Shown here: one piece after another, positions 25,985 through 35,039 of the stretch
Position numbering within the stretch: the stretch's first letter is position 1
Layout: each line of letters starts with the position of its first letter
Origin: Pseudomonas sp. ADAK13
GTDB taxonomy: Bacteria > Pseudomonadota > Gammaproteobacteria > Pseudomonadales > Pseudomonadaceae
Direction of reading: 5' to 3'
DNA length: 64,000 bases
NCBI RefSeq assembly: GCF_012935715.1
Contig: NZ_CP052860.1
Coordinates: 3,410,001 to 3,474,000 of the forward strand
The notes under the pieces: generated by a model
What the model was told of the DNA's origin: nothing
Databases searched by the model: none
What the model saw: the letters and a program-made list of their open reading frames with translations, nothing else
Position numbers and translations under genes: made by a program

Positions 25985-27289
25985 GTGAAACCGGTCAAAG
26001 TAGGCATCTGTGGGTTAGGGACCGTCGGTGGCGGCACCTTCAACGTACTTCAGCGTAACGCTGAAGAAATTTCCCGCCGTGCAGGGCGTGGGATTGAAGT
26101 GGCACAAATTGCCACGCGTACGCCAAAGCCTCAGTTCCAGACGACCGGTATTGCGATTACCAACGATGTCTTCGAAGTTGCCACCAACCCTGAAATCGAT
26201 ATCGTCATCGAGCTGGTGGGCGGCTACACCGTGGCCCGCGAACTGGTGCTCAAGGCCATCGAAAACGGCAAGCACGTGGTCACCGCCAACAAGGCGCTGA
26301 TCGCCGTGCACGGTAACGAAATCTTCGCCAAGGCCCGCGAGAAGGGCGTGATCGTGGCGTTCGAAGCGGCCGTGGCCGGTGGCATCCCGGTGATCAAGGC
26401 GATCCGTGAAGGCCTGTCCGCCAACCGTATCAACTGGGTCGCCGGCATCATCAACGGCACCGGTAACTTCATCCTCACCGAAATGCGCGAGAAGGGCCGT
26501 ACCTTCGAAGACGTGCTGGCTGAAGCCCAGGCGCTGGGTTACGCCGAAGCCGATCCGACCTTCGACGTGGAAGGCATCGACGCGGCCCACAAGCTGACCA
26601 TCCTGGCGTCCATCGCCTTTGGTATCCCGCTGCAGTTCGACAAGGCCTACACCGAAGGCATCACCCAGCTGACCACCGCCGACGTGAACTACGCCGAAGC
26701 CCTGGGCTACCGCATCAAGCACCTCGGTGTGGCGCGCAGCACCCCGGCCGGCATCGAGCTGCGTGTGCACCCGACGCTGATCCCGGCCGACCGTCTGATC
26801 GCCAACGTCAATGGCGTGATGAACGCCGTGATGGTCAACGGTGACGCTGCCGGTTCCACCCTGTTCTACGGCGCCGGTGCCGGCATGGAGCCTACAGCCT
26901 CCTCGGTGATCGCCGACCTGGTGGACGTGGTTCGCGCCATGACCAGCGACCCGGAAAACCGCGTACCGCACCTGGCCTTCCAGCCGGATTCGCTGTCGGC
27001 CCACCCGATCCTGCCGATCGAAGCCTGCGAAAGTGCCTACTACCTGCGCATCCAGGCCAAGGATCACCCGGGCGTATTGGCCCAGGTGGCCAGCATCCTG
27101 TCGGAGCGCGGCATCAACATTGAATCGATCATGCAGAAGGAAGTCGAAGAACAAGACGGCCTGGTGCCCATGATCCTGCTGACCCACCGCGTGCTGGAAC
27201 AGCACATCAACGATGCCATCGCCGCGCTTGAAGCGTTGCAGGGTGTGGTTGGCCCGGTGGTGCGGATTCGCGTCGAACACCTGAACTAA
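25985..27289 (+). CDS. hom: Homoserine dehydrogenase
   Basis: A 434-residue cytosolic enzyme that reduces aspartate semialdehyde to homoserine in the threonine/methionine branch. I chose the GTG at 25985 (VKPVKVGICGLGTVGGGT) because GGGGAG lies at correct spacing and the length then equals known Pseudomonas Hom. NAD(P) Rossmann domain with GLGTVGGG, catalytic domain (about 130-310, GIINGTGNFIL and EADPTFDVEGIDAAHK) and a C-terminal ACT domain (about 350-430, DHPGVLAQVASILSERGINI) for feedback by threonine. Followed by thrC in the same direction, 67 bp away. Confidence 0.97.
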   Translation: MKPVKVGICGLGTVGGGTFNVLQRNAEEISRRAGRGIEVAQIATRTPKPQFQTTGIAITNDVFEVATNPEIDIVIELVGGYTVARELVLKAIENGKHVVTANKALIAVHGNEIFAKAREKGVIVAFEAAVAGGIPVIKAIREGLSANRINWVAGIINGTGNFILTEMREKGRTFEDVLAEAQALGYAEADPTFDVEGIDAAHKLTILASIAFGIPLQFDKAYTEGITQLTTADVNYAEALGYRIKHLGVARSTPAGIELRVHPTLIPADRLIANVNGVMNAVMVNGDAAGSTLFYGAGAGMEPTASSVIADLVDVVRAMTSDPENRVPHLAFQPDSLSAHPILPIEACESAYYLRIQAKDHPGVLAQVASILSERGINIESIMQKEVEEQDGLVPMILLTHRVLEQHINDAIAALEALQGVVGPVVRIRVEHLN

Positions 27290-27356
27290 TCGTTTTGCGC
27301 CAAGGGCCCCACGCGTTCGGCGGCCCTTGTTCAAGCATGCTCTAGAGGAGCCAGTC

Positions 27357-28766
27357 ATGCGTTACATCAGCACCCGCGGCCAGGCACCGGCCCTGAATTT
27401 CGAAGACGTTTTGCTGGCCGGTCTGGCCACTGACGGCGGCCTGTATGTGCCGGAAAACCTGCCACGCTTCACCCAGGAAGAAATCGCTTCGTGGGCCGGC
27501 CTGCCGTACCACGAGCTGGCGTTCCGGGTCATGCGCCCGTTCGTCACCGGCAGCATCCCGGATGCGGATTTCAAGAAGATCCTGGAAGAAACCTACGGCG
27601 TGTTTTCCCACAGCGCCATCGCCCCGTTGCGCCAACTGAACGGCAACGAATGGGTCCTGGAGCTGTTCCACGGCCCGACCCTGGCGTTCAAGGATTTCGC
27701 CCTGCAACTGCTGGGTCGCCTGCTCGATTACGTGCTGGAAAAACGCGGCGAGCGCGTGGTGATCATCGGCGCCACCTCCGGTGATACCGGCTCGGCGGCG
27801 ATCGAAGGTTGCAAGCATTGCGAAAACGTCGACATCTTCATCCTGCACCCGCACAACCGCGTGTCGGAAGTGCAGCGTCGCCAGATGACCACCATCTTCG
27901 GCGAGAACATCCACAACATCGCCATCGAAGGCAACTTCGATGACTGCCAGGAAATGGTCAAGGCGAGCTTCGCCGACCAGAGCTTCCTCAAGGGCACGCG
28001 CCTGGTGGCGGTGAACTCGATCAACTGGGCGCGGATCATGGCCCAGATCGTCTACTACTTCCATGCATCCCTGCAGTTGGGCGGCCCGGCGCGTTCGGTG
28101 TCGTTCTCGGTGCCAACCGGCAACTTCGGTGACATCTTCGCCGGTTACCTGGCGCGCAACATGGGCCTGCCGATCAACCAGTTGATCGTCGCCACCAACC
28201 GCAACGACATCCTGCACCGCTTCATGAGCGGCAACCAGTACGTCAAGGAAACCCTGCACGCCACGCTGTCGCCGTCGATGGACATCATGGTCTCGTCGAA
28301 CTTCGAACGCCTGCTGTTCGACATGCACGGTCGCAACGGCGCGGCCCTGGCCGGCCTGATGGACAGCTTCAAGCAAGGTGGCGGCTTCAGCGTCGAGCAA
28401 GAGCGCTGGACCGAGACCCGCAAGCTGTTCGACTCCCTGGCCGTGGACGACGCCGAAACCTGCGAGACCATCGCCGAAGTCTACGCCCAGACCGGCGAGC
28501 TGCTGGACCCGCACACCGCCATTGGCGTCAAGGCCGCGCGCGAATGCCGCCGCAGCCTGGACATCCCGATGGTGATCCTCGGCACCGCGCACCCGGTCAA
28601 ATTCCCGGAAGCGGTGGAGAAGGCGGGTGTTGGCAAGGCGCTGGAATTGCCACCGCACCTGGCTGACCTGTTTGAACGTGAAGAGCGTTGCACCGTATTG
28701 GCCAATGACCTGAAAGCTGTGCAGGCGTTTGTCAGCCAGCATGGCAATCGCGGCAAGCCACTCTGA
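27357..28766 (+). CDS. thrC: Threonine synthase
   Basis: PLP enzyme (469 aa) that converts O-phosphohomoserine to threonine. It has the N-terminal MRYISTRGQAPALNFEDVLL of the class II gammaproteobacterial type, the PLP Lys in PTLAFKDFALQLL, and phosphate-loop motifs GATSGDTGSAAIEG and SVPTGNFGDIFAGY. The ATG at 27357 is preceded by GAGGAG. Forms an operon with hom and ends at a strong terminator. Confidence 0.97.
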   Translation: MRYISTRGQAPALNFEDVLLAGLATDGGLYVPENLPRFTQEEIASWAGLPYHELAFRVMRPFVTGSIPDADFKKILEETYGVFSHSAIAPLRQLNGNEWVLELFHGPTLAFKDFALQLLGRLLDYVLEKRGERVVIIGATSGDTGSAAIEGCKHCENVDIFILHPHNRVSEVQRRQMTTIFGENIHNIAIEGNFDDCQEMVKASFADQSFLKGTRLVAVNSINWARIMAQIVYYFHASLQLGGPARSVSFSVPTGNFGDIFAGYLARNMGLPINQLIVATNRNDILHRFMSGNQYVKETLHATLSPSMDIMVSSNFERLLFDMHGRNGAALAGLMDSFKQGGGFSVEQERWTETRKLFDSLAVDDAETCETIAEVYAQTGELLDPHTAIGVKAARECRRSLDIPMVILGTAHPVKFPEAVEKAGVGKALELPPHLADLFEREERCTVLANDLKAVQAFVSQHGNRGKPL

Positions 28767-28791
28767 CCCAACGGCTTTACGTGGTAGCTCA

Positions 28792-28816
28792 AGCCCGTCC
28801 TCGTGACGGGCTTTTT
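28792..28816 (+). terminator. Terminator of hom-thrC
   Basis: AGCCCGTC/GACGGGCT 8-bp stem with a five-base loop and TTTTT. Confidence 0.88.
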
Positions 28817-28875
28817 CATTCTGGCGAGCCATACTTGCGCGGCGACCAACAAGAATAATCAAGGAAACCAACACG

Positions 28876-31800
28876 GTGTGTTTATCGACCCGAGGACGTG
28901 TGTGGCTGATGTGCGTGCTGTTGCTTGGCCATGGTTCGGCAAGCCTGGCTGCCGTCAGCCTGCCGTTCAAGCTGGTGCCGGCGTTCATTGCCCTGGAACC
29001 CATGCCCCTGACGTCCAGCGAGCAGCAATGGCTGGCGGCGCATCGGCCATTGAAGGTGGGCATCTCGATTGATGACTATCAGCCGATTGATATCACTCGC
29101 GACCGCAATCGCTACCAGGGCATCAGCGCCGATTACCTGAGCCTGATCGGCGCGCGCCTGAATGCGCCGATGCAGGTATTGGGTTTCGCCGAGCGGGCGC
29201 AGGCAGTGGAAGCCTTGCGTACCGGTGCCATTGATATTCTCACCAGCGCCAATGGTTATGAACGTGACGTGCCGGGCCTGCGTTTTACCGCAGACTACAT
29301 GCCGGATCGTTCGGTGGTGGTTGTTCGCCGGGATGACACCACCCAGAACGAAGACCTCAAGGACAAGAAGGTGGTGCTGCTGGAGGGCTACGCCAACGTC
29401 AAGAATGTGCACCATGCCTATCCCGGCAGCCACATCATGCTGGCACCGAATCTCTACAGCGGCCTGGAAGCGCTGAAGCAAGGCGATGCCGATGCGTTTA
29501 TCGGCAACGAAGTGATTGTGCGGGCCTACAAATCGCTGCGGCCCTACCTCGGCTTGCAGATCAAGGTGGAAAGCCGCCTGGCTCCCATCGGCTTTGCTTT
29601 CGCCACTCGCGAGGCCGACCCGCAGCTGGGCGCGATGATGGATCAGGCGCTGTCGAGTATCGATGACTCCGTGCGCCGGGAAATCCTCGCGCGCTGGACC
29701 ACCGGACTCGGGGTGGGTATCGCCGCCGAGCGCATCGCCTTGTCGGCCCCGGAGCGGGCCTGGGTGCTCCAGCATCCCCACGTGGTAGTGGCGTCCCAGC
29801 AACTGTCGCCTTACGTATTCAAGGACAAGGACGGTCAGTGGGTGGGGCTGAATGTGGACCTGCTCAACCGCATTTCACGCATGACCGGCTTGCAGTTCGT
29901 CATGGAGGAAGTGTCTTCCACGGCACACACCCTGGCGCTGCTGGAAACCGGCAGGGCAGATATGAATACCACCCTGGCCGAGAATCAGGAGCGCCGGGCC
30001 TTTCTCAATTTCAGCCATGGTTTCGGGGGTTCCGCCTGGGTGTTCATCCAACGCGCCGACGCGCCGCCAGTGGCCAGCCTCAGTGACCTGTCAGGCGAGG
30101 TGCTGGCGTTGCCGGCGCGCCATGTCCTGGAAGGGTATATCCGTCGCGAGCACCCCGGGATCACGCTGCAATCGGTGGAGAGTTACGCCCAGGCCCGTGA
30201 ACTGGTCACGCGAGGTGTGGCGGCGGCGACCATCCAGAGTGAAGTGGAAGTGCAGAGTTACCCGGCCGACGAGTTGCGCATCGGTCGCAGCGTCGAGGGC
30301 AAGTGGTCGGCCAACAGCCTCTCGGTGCGCAAGGACCAACCCGAACTGCTGAGCATCTTGAACAAGGCGTTGGAGGCGCTTCCGGTGGCGGAGCTGAGCG
30401 CCTTGCGCCTGCGTTGGCTGGGCGCCGTGCCGATCCCGGTGCCCGCCTGGCAGCGTGTGCCGCCATGGGCTTATTGGACGGTCGCCATGGCGCTGCTGTT
30501 TGTGCTGGTGTCCCTGGCCTGGAACAGCCGGCTCAAGCGCCAGATTCGCCAGCGACTGCAGGCCGAGCAGCGGCTCAACGACCAGTTGGCGTTCAAGCGC
30601 GCGCTGCTGGATGGCATGCCCAACCCGGTGTTCGTGCGCGATCTGGACGGCCGCCTGGTGACCTGCAACACCAGTTATGAACAACAGCTGAATACCCGGC
30701 GCGAGCAGATTCAGGGCCTGACGCTGATGGAAAGCCGGCTGATGCCCGACGCAACGGCCGCGCGCCTGCACGCCGGCCATATGGAACAGTTGGCGACGCA
30801 GCGGTCGTTGTTCGTCGACCGGCAGTTGGAGTTCAACGGCGGGTCTTTTCATGTCTATCAGTGGACGGTGCCGTTCTTTGATGCGAAGGGCCAACTGCAG
30901 GGTTTGCTCGGTGGCTGGATCGACATCCATGAGCGCAAGGTCCTGGAGAATCAGTTGATGGACGCCCGTCAGGCGGCTGACGAAGCGAACTACGCAAAAA
31001 GCGCATTTCTCTCGACCCTGAGCCACGAGATTCGCACACCGATGACCGCCATCATCGGTCTGCTTGAGCTTGAACAGGAGCGTGCCCTGGCTGAAGGCAA
31101 CCCCGTGTCCGAAGCATTGCGGGTGGCCCATCGCTCGGCACGGGAGCTGATTGAGTTGATGGGCGACAGCCTTGATCTGGCCAAGATCGAAGCCGGTCAT
31201 CTGCAACTGGCACCGCAGCCCACTGAGTTGAAAGGTTTCTTCGAGGGCATACAGCGCCTGTTTGAAACCATGGCGCAGAAAAAGGGCCTTCACTTGACCC
31301 TGGCATTCGACCCGGCCGCCCAGGGGTATTACTGGTTCGACCCGCTGCGTTTGCGTCAGGTCATCCATAACCTGTTGGGCAACGCGCTCAAATTCACCCC
31401 GCACGGTGAGGTTCGGGTCAGTGTCGCCCGCAAGCTTGACCGCGCGGGCGTCGAGTACTTGCACCTGTGCGTGGAAGACAGCGGCCCCGGCATCGGTATC
31501 GAACAACAGGCGCGGGTGTTCAAGCCGTTTATCCAGGTCAGCGCGCTGACCGCTGCCGAGCATGGCGGGACCGGTCTGGGCTTGAGCATCTGCCAGCAAC
31601 TGGTGGAGTTGATGGGCGGCAGCATCAGCCTGAGCAGTGTTGTGGGGGAGGGCACGGTGGTGTGCATCGACCTGTACCTGGACCGGGTCGGCAGTGACGA
31701 CGTGCCGGCGCAACCGGGTACGGCGCCGCTGGCCGCCAGCCGCAGCCTGTCGGTGTTGGTGGTGGATGACCTGCCGGCGAACCGGATGGTGCTGGTGCAA

Positions 31801-32457
31801 CAGTTACAATTCCTCGGCCATCAGGTCGTGGCCGTCGACTCGGCGGAGGCGGCCCTGCAGCGTTGGCGCAACGAGGTGTTTGACGTGCTGGTCACCGATT
31901 GCAACATGCCGGGCATGTCCGGCTATGCCTTGAGCGAGGCCATACGCCGGATCGAAGCCCAGGAGCAAAGACCGCGCAGTGCGCTGGTGGGGTGCACGGC
32001 CAATGCCTTTGAGGATGAACAGCAGCGCTGCCGGGAGGCTGGAATGGATGAGCTGCTGGTCAAGCCCGTGACCCTGGAGCACTGGACGCGGGTGCTCACC
32101 CGCGTGGCGCCTTCGCGCTCGTTCAGTATCCAGACGCTGCGCACCATGACCCAGGCCGACGGGCCGGTTTTGCAGCGGATGTTGGAGGAACTGGCGAGGA
32201 GCCTTGAGCAGGAGCAACAGCTGCTGGCCGCTGCCAAGGCAGATCACGACCAGGCCCGGCTGGGGGCCTCGCTGCATCGCCTGAAGGGCATTTGCTGCCT
32301 GGTGGATGCGTTGCCGTTGGCCAAGGCTTGCGTGGCGCTTGAAGGCTGTATTCGCGAGCAGCGCAACGCTGAGATTGACGTGCACTGGTTGGCGCTGTGC
32401 GATGCATTGATCGAGTTCCGGTGCGAGCTTGAGGGCCATCTGAATCAGCACAAATAG
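28876..32457 (+). CDS. RocS-like hybrid sensor kinase (BvgS/EvgS architecture)
   Basis: A 1,193-residue membrane sensor with a GTG start after AGGAAA. Order: signal peptide (about 1-28), two periplasmic SBP_bac_3 venus-flytrap domains (about 50-275 and 295-515), one membrane helix (about 529-549), a PAS domain (about 572-690), HisKA with H717 in STLSHEIRTPM, HATPase (about 815-935, GGTGLGLSICQQLV), a receiver with D1008 in VTDCNMPGMSG and an Hpt domain with H1134 in SLHRLKGICCL. All phosphorelay residues are present. The next two genes encode a REC-EAL protein and a NarL-type regulator, the gene set of the P. aeruginosa Roc1/Sad system, which controls fimbriae and biofilm genes. The periplasmic ligand is unknown. 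Confidence 0.9.
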   Translation: MCLSTRGRVWLMCVLLLGHGSASLAAVSLPFKLVPAFIALEPMPLTSSEQQWLAAHRPLKVGISIDDYQPIDITRDRNRYQGISADYLSLIGARLNAPMQVLGFAERAQAVEALRTGAIDILTSANGYERDVPGLRFTADYMPDRSVVVVRRDDTTQNEDLKDKKVVLLEGYANVKNVHHAYPGSHIMLAPNLYSGLEALKQGDADAFIGNEVIVRAYKSLRPYLGLQIKVESRLAPIGFAFATREADPQLGAMMDQALSSIDDSVRREILARWTTGLGVGIAAERIALSAPERAWVLQHPHVVVASQQLSPYVFKDKDGQWVGLNVDLLNRISRMTGLQFVMEEVSSTAHTLALLETGRADMNTTLAENQERRAFLNFSHGFGGSAWVFIQRADAPPVASLSDLSGEVLALPARHVLEGYIRREHPGITLQSVESYAQARELVTRGVAAATIQSEVEVQSYPADELRIGRSVEGKWSANSLSVRKDQPELLSILNKALEALPVAELSALRLRWLGAVPIPVPAWQRVPPWAYWTVAMALLFVLVSLAWNSRLKRQIRQRLQAEQRLNDQLAFKRALLDGMPNPVFVRDLDGRLVTCNTSYEQQLNTRREQIQGLTLMESRLMPDATAARLHAGHMEQLATQRSLFVDRQLEFNGGSFHVYQWTVPFFDAKGQLQGLLGGWIDIHERKVLENQLMDARQAADEANYAKSAFLSTLSHEIRTPMTAIIGLLELEQERALAEGNPVSEALRVAHRSARELIELMGDSLDLAKIEAGHLQLAPQPTELKGFFEGIQRLFETMAQKKGLHLTLAFDPAAQGYYWFDPLRLRQVIHNLLGNALKFTPHGEVRVSVARKLDRAGVEYLHLCVEDSGPGIGIEQQARVFKPFIQVSALTAAEHGGTGLGLSICQQLVELMGGSISLSSVVGEGTVVCIDLYLDRVGSDDVPAQPGTAPLAASRSLSVLVVDDLPANRMVLVQQLQFLGHQVVAVDSAEAALQRWRNEVFDVLVTDCNMPGMSGYALSEAIRRIEAQEQRPRSALVGCTANAFEDEQQRCREAGMDELLVKPVTLEHWTRVLTRVAPSRSFSIQTLRTMTQADGPVLQRMLEELARSLEQEQQLLAAAKADHDQARLGASLHRLKGICCLVDALPLAKACVALEGCIREQRNAEIDVHWLALCDALIEFRCELEGHLNQHK

Positions 32458-32530
32458 GACATGTCCTATGGGGAAAGCGCGGGGTTTTGGCTAGTCTTCG
32501 CGCCCTCGTTTCTCCCCGGTAACGTTGTCC

Positions 32531-33775
32531 ATGCGCTCCCTCAATGTCCTGATCCTCGAAGACAACCCGTTCCAGCTGATGGCCCTGCATCAGATGCTCA
32601 ATGCCAATGGCGTATTCAATGTACGCACGGCTGAAAGTGTCGACGCCGCTCGCCAGTCCCTGGAGAGCAAGGGCGCGGTGGACATTGCGATTTGCGATCT
32701 GTACCTGGAGCAGGGGGATGCTCTGGAACTGATCCGAGAATTGGCTGAGCGTCGTCTGGCGCAAGTATTGATCCTGCTGAGCAACGCCGAGCCGGATGTG
32801 CTGGACGGTGTGGCGAATATGGCACGCCAGCTGGGGCTTAATGTGCTCGGCTGTTTGCCCAAACCGGCGTCGGCAAAGCTGATCGGGCAAGTCTTGACGG
32901 TGTGCCGGGAGCGCTTGCGGCCTGGGCCGCCGGTGATGTCCTGGGGGCGGGTGCGCCAGTTGCTGGGCTTGAGCGACATCGAGCAATTGCCGCCTTCGGC
33001 GGATGTGAGCCAAGCGGCTATCGCCCGTTGCGGCACTGTCTGGTATCAGCCCATCGTCAGCCAGGCGGGCGCGTTGCAAGGTGTCGAAGCGCTGGCACGT
33101 TGGCAACTGCCTGAAGGCGAACTGCTGTTGCCTGACGCGTTTCTGCCGGTGCTGGAGTTTGCCGGAATGGAAGAGGCATTTACCTGGCATGTGTTGGAGC
33201 AGGCGCTGGGCATGGCCGCACACGTCGTGCGCGAGAGCGGCCAGGTGCTGCCGGTGGCGGTGAACATCCCCGGACGTATGCTGGAACGCCCGCACTTTTC
33301 CCAGGTGCTGCAAGGCCTGCTGCAACTTCACGGTGTGCCCGCCCATGGCTTGACCCTGGAGTTGGTGGAAACCTCGCGCTTTAAGACGGACAGCGCCCAC
33401 GTCACCGGCTTGCTGCGTGTACGGATGATGGGGTGCAAGCTGTCCATTGGGGATTTCGGCGTGGGCGGCACCAGCCTGCAACGCTTGCTGGAATTGCCCT
33501 TCAGCGAGCTGAAAATACCCCCGATGTTTGCCAGCGGGATGGCCAATGATGATCGCAAGGCGGCAGTGGTTGCCGGGGCCATGAGCATGGCCGGGCGCTT
33601 GGGCGTCGGAGTGGTGGTGACCGGGGTTGAAAGCGCTGCCGATTATCACGCGGTGAGTGAGTTGGGCGCGGCATGGTTGCAAGGCTGCTATATCGCCCGG
33701 CCCATGGACGGTGAGGCGCTGAAACAGTGGATCGCGTTTCAGGCTAGGCCAGTCCGTGTTCCTGCACATAGATAA
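32531..33775 (+). CDS. RocR-like REC-EAL protein with degenerate EAL domain
   Basis: A 414-residue protein. Receiver domain 1 to about 125 with phospho-acceptor D56 in AICDLYLEQGD, then an EAL domain (about 155-405). Kept catalytic positions: EALARW (the E of EAL), the Asn in VAVNIPGRML, both Glu in LELVET, and the Lys in ELKIPP. Lost: the first Asp of DDFG (here GDFGVGG), the Asp after that Lys (KIP instead of KLD/KID) and the Glu of EGVE (here VVTGVES). RocR of P. aeruginosa, as I recall it, has DDFGAGYSSL, KLDRTF and VVEGVES there. It probably lacks c-di-GMP phosphodiesterase activity. The start at the ATG 32531 lacks a strong ribosome site. Its 3' end overlaps the convergent regulator gene by 32 bp. 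Confidence 0.88.
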   Translation: MRSLNVLILEDNPFQLMALHQMLNANGVFNVRTAESVDAARQSLESKGAVDIAICDLYLEQGDALELIRELAERRLAQVLILLSNAEPDVLDGVANMARQLGLNVLGCLPKPASAKLIGQVLTVCRERLRPGPPVMSWGRVRQLLGLSDIEQLPPSADVSQAAIARCGTVWYQPIVSQAGALQGVEALARWQLPEGELLLPDAFLPVLEFAGMEEAFTWHVLEQALGMAAHVVRESGQVLPVAVNIPGRMLERPHFSQVLQGLLQLHGVPAHGLTLELVETSRFKTDSAHVTGLLRVRMMGCKLSIGDFGVGGTSLQRLLELPFSELKIPPMFASGMANDDRKAAVVAGAMSMAGRLGVGVVVTGVESAADYHAVSELGAAWLQGCYIARPMDGEALKQWIAFQARPVRVPAHR

Positions 33776-34397
33776 ACAGCGCGGCGTCGTTGCTCAGGCC
33801 CAGCTTGCGCATGGCGCTGACTTTCTGTGCGCTGACGGTCTGCTTGCTGCGGTGCAGATTTGCGGCAATCTCGCCTACCGTCAAACCGCCGGCCAGCAGG
33901 CGGATGACTTCCAGCTCACGGGGTGACAGCTGGTCCTGAGAGTGCACGCGCTCGACGCCTGCCAGGTTCAGTGACTGACTGATGGTCTGGGCCACATAAC
34001 GTCGCTGCTGGCGCACCTGACGGATCGCCTCCGGCAATTCGTCCGCCAGACTGGCCTTGCTCAGCAAACCCATGACGCCCAACTCCAGGATGGCGTGAAA
34101 CAACCCGGCGTTATTGAGCATGGTCACCACCACGATGGGCAGCGCCGGGTGATGCCGGCGCAGTTGTTCAATCAGGCGCAAGCCGTCGGCCTGGGGCTCG
34201 GCGGGCATCATGAAGTCGGTGACCACTACGTCACAGGCACAGTGTTGCAGCAGCTCGCCGAGGGCCTGGGGAGAATTGGCCTCACCGACGATGGTTAGCC
34301 GTTCATCACGCTCCAGGACCGCCCGCAGGCCGATGAGGAAAATCGGATGGTCGTCGGCGAGGACGATGCGCAATGGTTTTTCAGACGCTTCTTTCAA
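33744..34397 (-). CDS. RocA1-like NarL/FixJ response regulator
   Basis: A 217-residue two-component regulator. Receiver domain (about 8-130) with acidic pocket DD at 15-16 and phospho-acceptor D61 in VVTDFMMP, then a LuxR-type HTH (about 150-212, LSPRELEVIRLLAGGLTVGE). It starts with TTG, preceded by GGGAG at good spacing; there is no better ATG. Size and neighbours fit RocA1/SadA, which receives phosphate from the Hpt domain of the RocS sensor in competition with RocR. Encoded convergently to the rocS-rocR-like pair, overlapping the latter by 32 bp. Confidence 0.88.
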   Translation of the reverse strand: MKEASEKPLRIVLADDHPIFLIGLRAVLERDERLTIVGEANSPQALGELLQHCACDVVVTDFMMPAEPQADGLRLIEQLRRHHPALPIVVVTMLNNAGLFHAILELGVMGLLSKASLADELPEAIRQVRQQRRYVAQTISQSLNLAGVERVHSQDQLSPRELEVIRLLAGGLTVGEIAANLHRSKQTVSAQKVSAMRKLGLSNDAALFIYVQEHGLA

Positions 34398-34474
34398 TAC
34401 AGGCTCCCAGGGTAATTCGGGGATTCTAGCCTGTTAATGGGAGGGATGACCGGAGGGGCGTTTTAACGATCTGC

Positions 34475-34512
34475 AAAAAACGCCGCTTTCCCTTCCTTGG
34501 GTTAGCGGCGTT
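34475..34512 (-). terminator. Minus-strand terminator of the small membrane protein gene
   Basis: On the minus strand AACGCCGCT/AGCGGCGTT forms a 9-bp stem followed by TTTTTT. Confidence 0.8.
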
Positions 34513-34545
34513 TACGTTTTTGGCAGCCCTGGCCGTAGGGATCGT

Positions 34546-34746
34546 TTACGCGAGTAGTTTTTGCGCGATTGCCATGACGGTCCCCACAGCAGTGAAGAAG
34601 CCTATGGCGATACCAACGGGATACCAGAAATTCTCACGGGTTATCTTGTGGGATTCTGCGTTGAGCTTGCGTTGTTCGGCATAAATTCGTGATATGTCAG
34701 CGTGAATTTTCTCTAATACAGCCTGCTCTTTGTTGTGTTCCAGCAT
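34546..34746 (-). CDS. Small coiled-coil membrane protein (66 aa), unknown function
   Basis: Starts at the ATG at 34746, with GAAGG nine bases upstream. Residues 1 to about 40 form a charged amphipathic helix with a heptad-like pattern (EKIHADISRIYAEQRKLNAE); residues about 44-63 form one membrane helix (YPVGIAIGFFTAVGTVMAIA). The topology suggests a cytosolic coiled coil anchored by a C-terminal helix. It has its own terminator, so it is a separate unit, not part of the Roc-like locus. I do not recognise a named family. Confidence 0.7.
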   Translation of the reverse strand: MLEHNKEQAVLEKIHADISRIYAEQRKLNAESHKITRENFWYPVGIAIGFFTAVGTVMAIAQKLLA

Positions 34747-35039
34747 GGTCTTCATCCTTCGCAGTTGGGGCTTTTGATAGGCCTGTGTGGCAGCGTGACC
34801 AGTACCCACCGAGTATAGGATTCACCCTCGGCATCAGCGCCAAAACAGCGGCCCATTGAGTAAGCAGTTATGTGCCGCCGTTTTTTGCTTGTCATGTTGC
34901 AAGCGCATGCTGGACACGTCATCCCCGGCAACCCTTGAAAGACGAAAAAGCGAACTTTCCTACGAGACAAATAGTCACTTAGGATAGATGCAGCTCCCGT
35001 TTACACGATTGTTCCCGAACTATTTGAGTGGTGATCGAG

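Noticed and set aside
27342..29063. A 573-codon minus-strand open frame over thrC
   Set aside because: Shadow of thrC; the product has no domain pattern.
32123..33769. A 548-codon minus-strand open frame over the RocR-like gene
   Set aside because: Opposite strand of a gene with clear REC and EAL domains; translation is compositionally biased.
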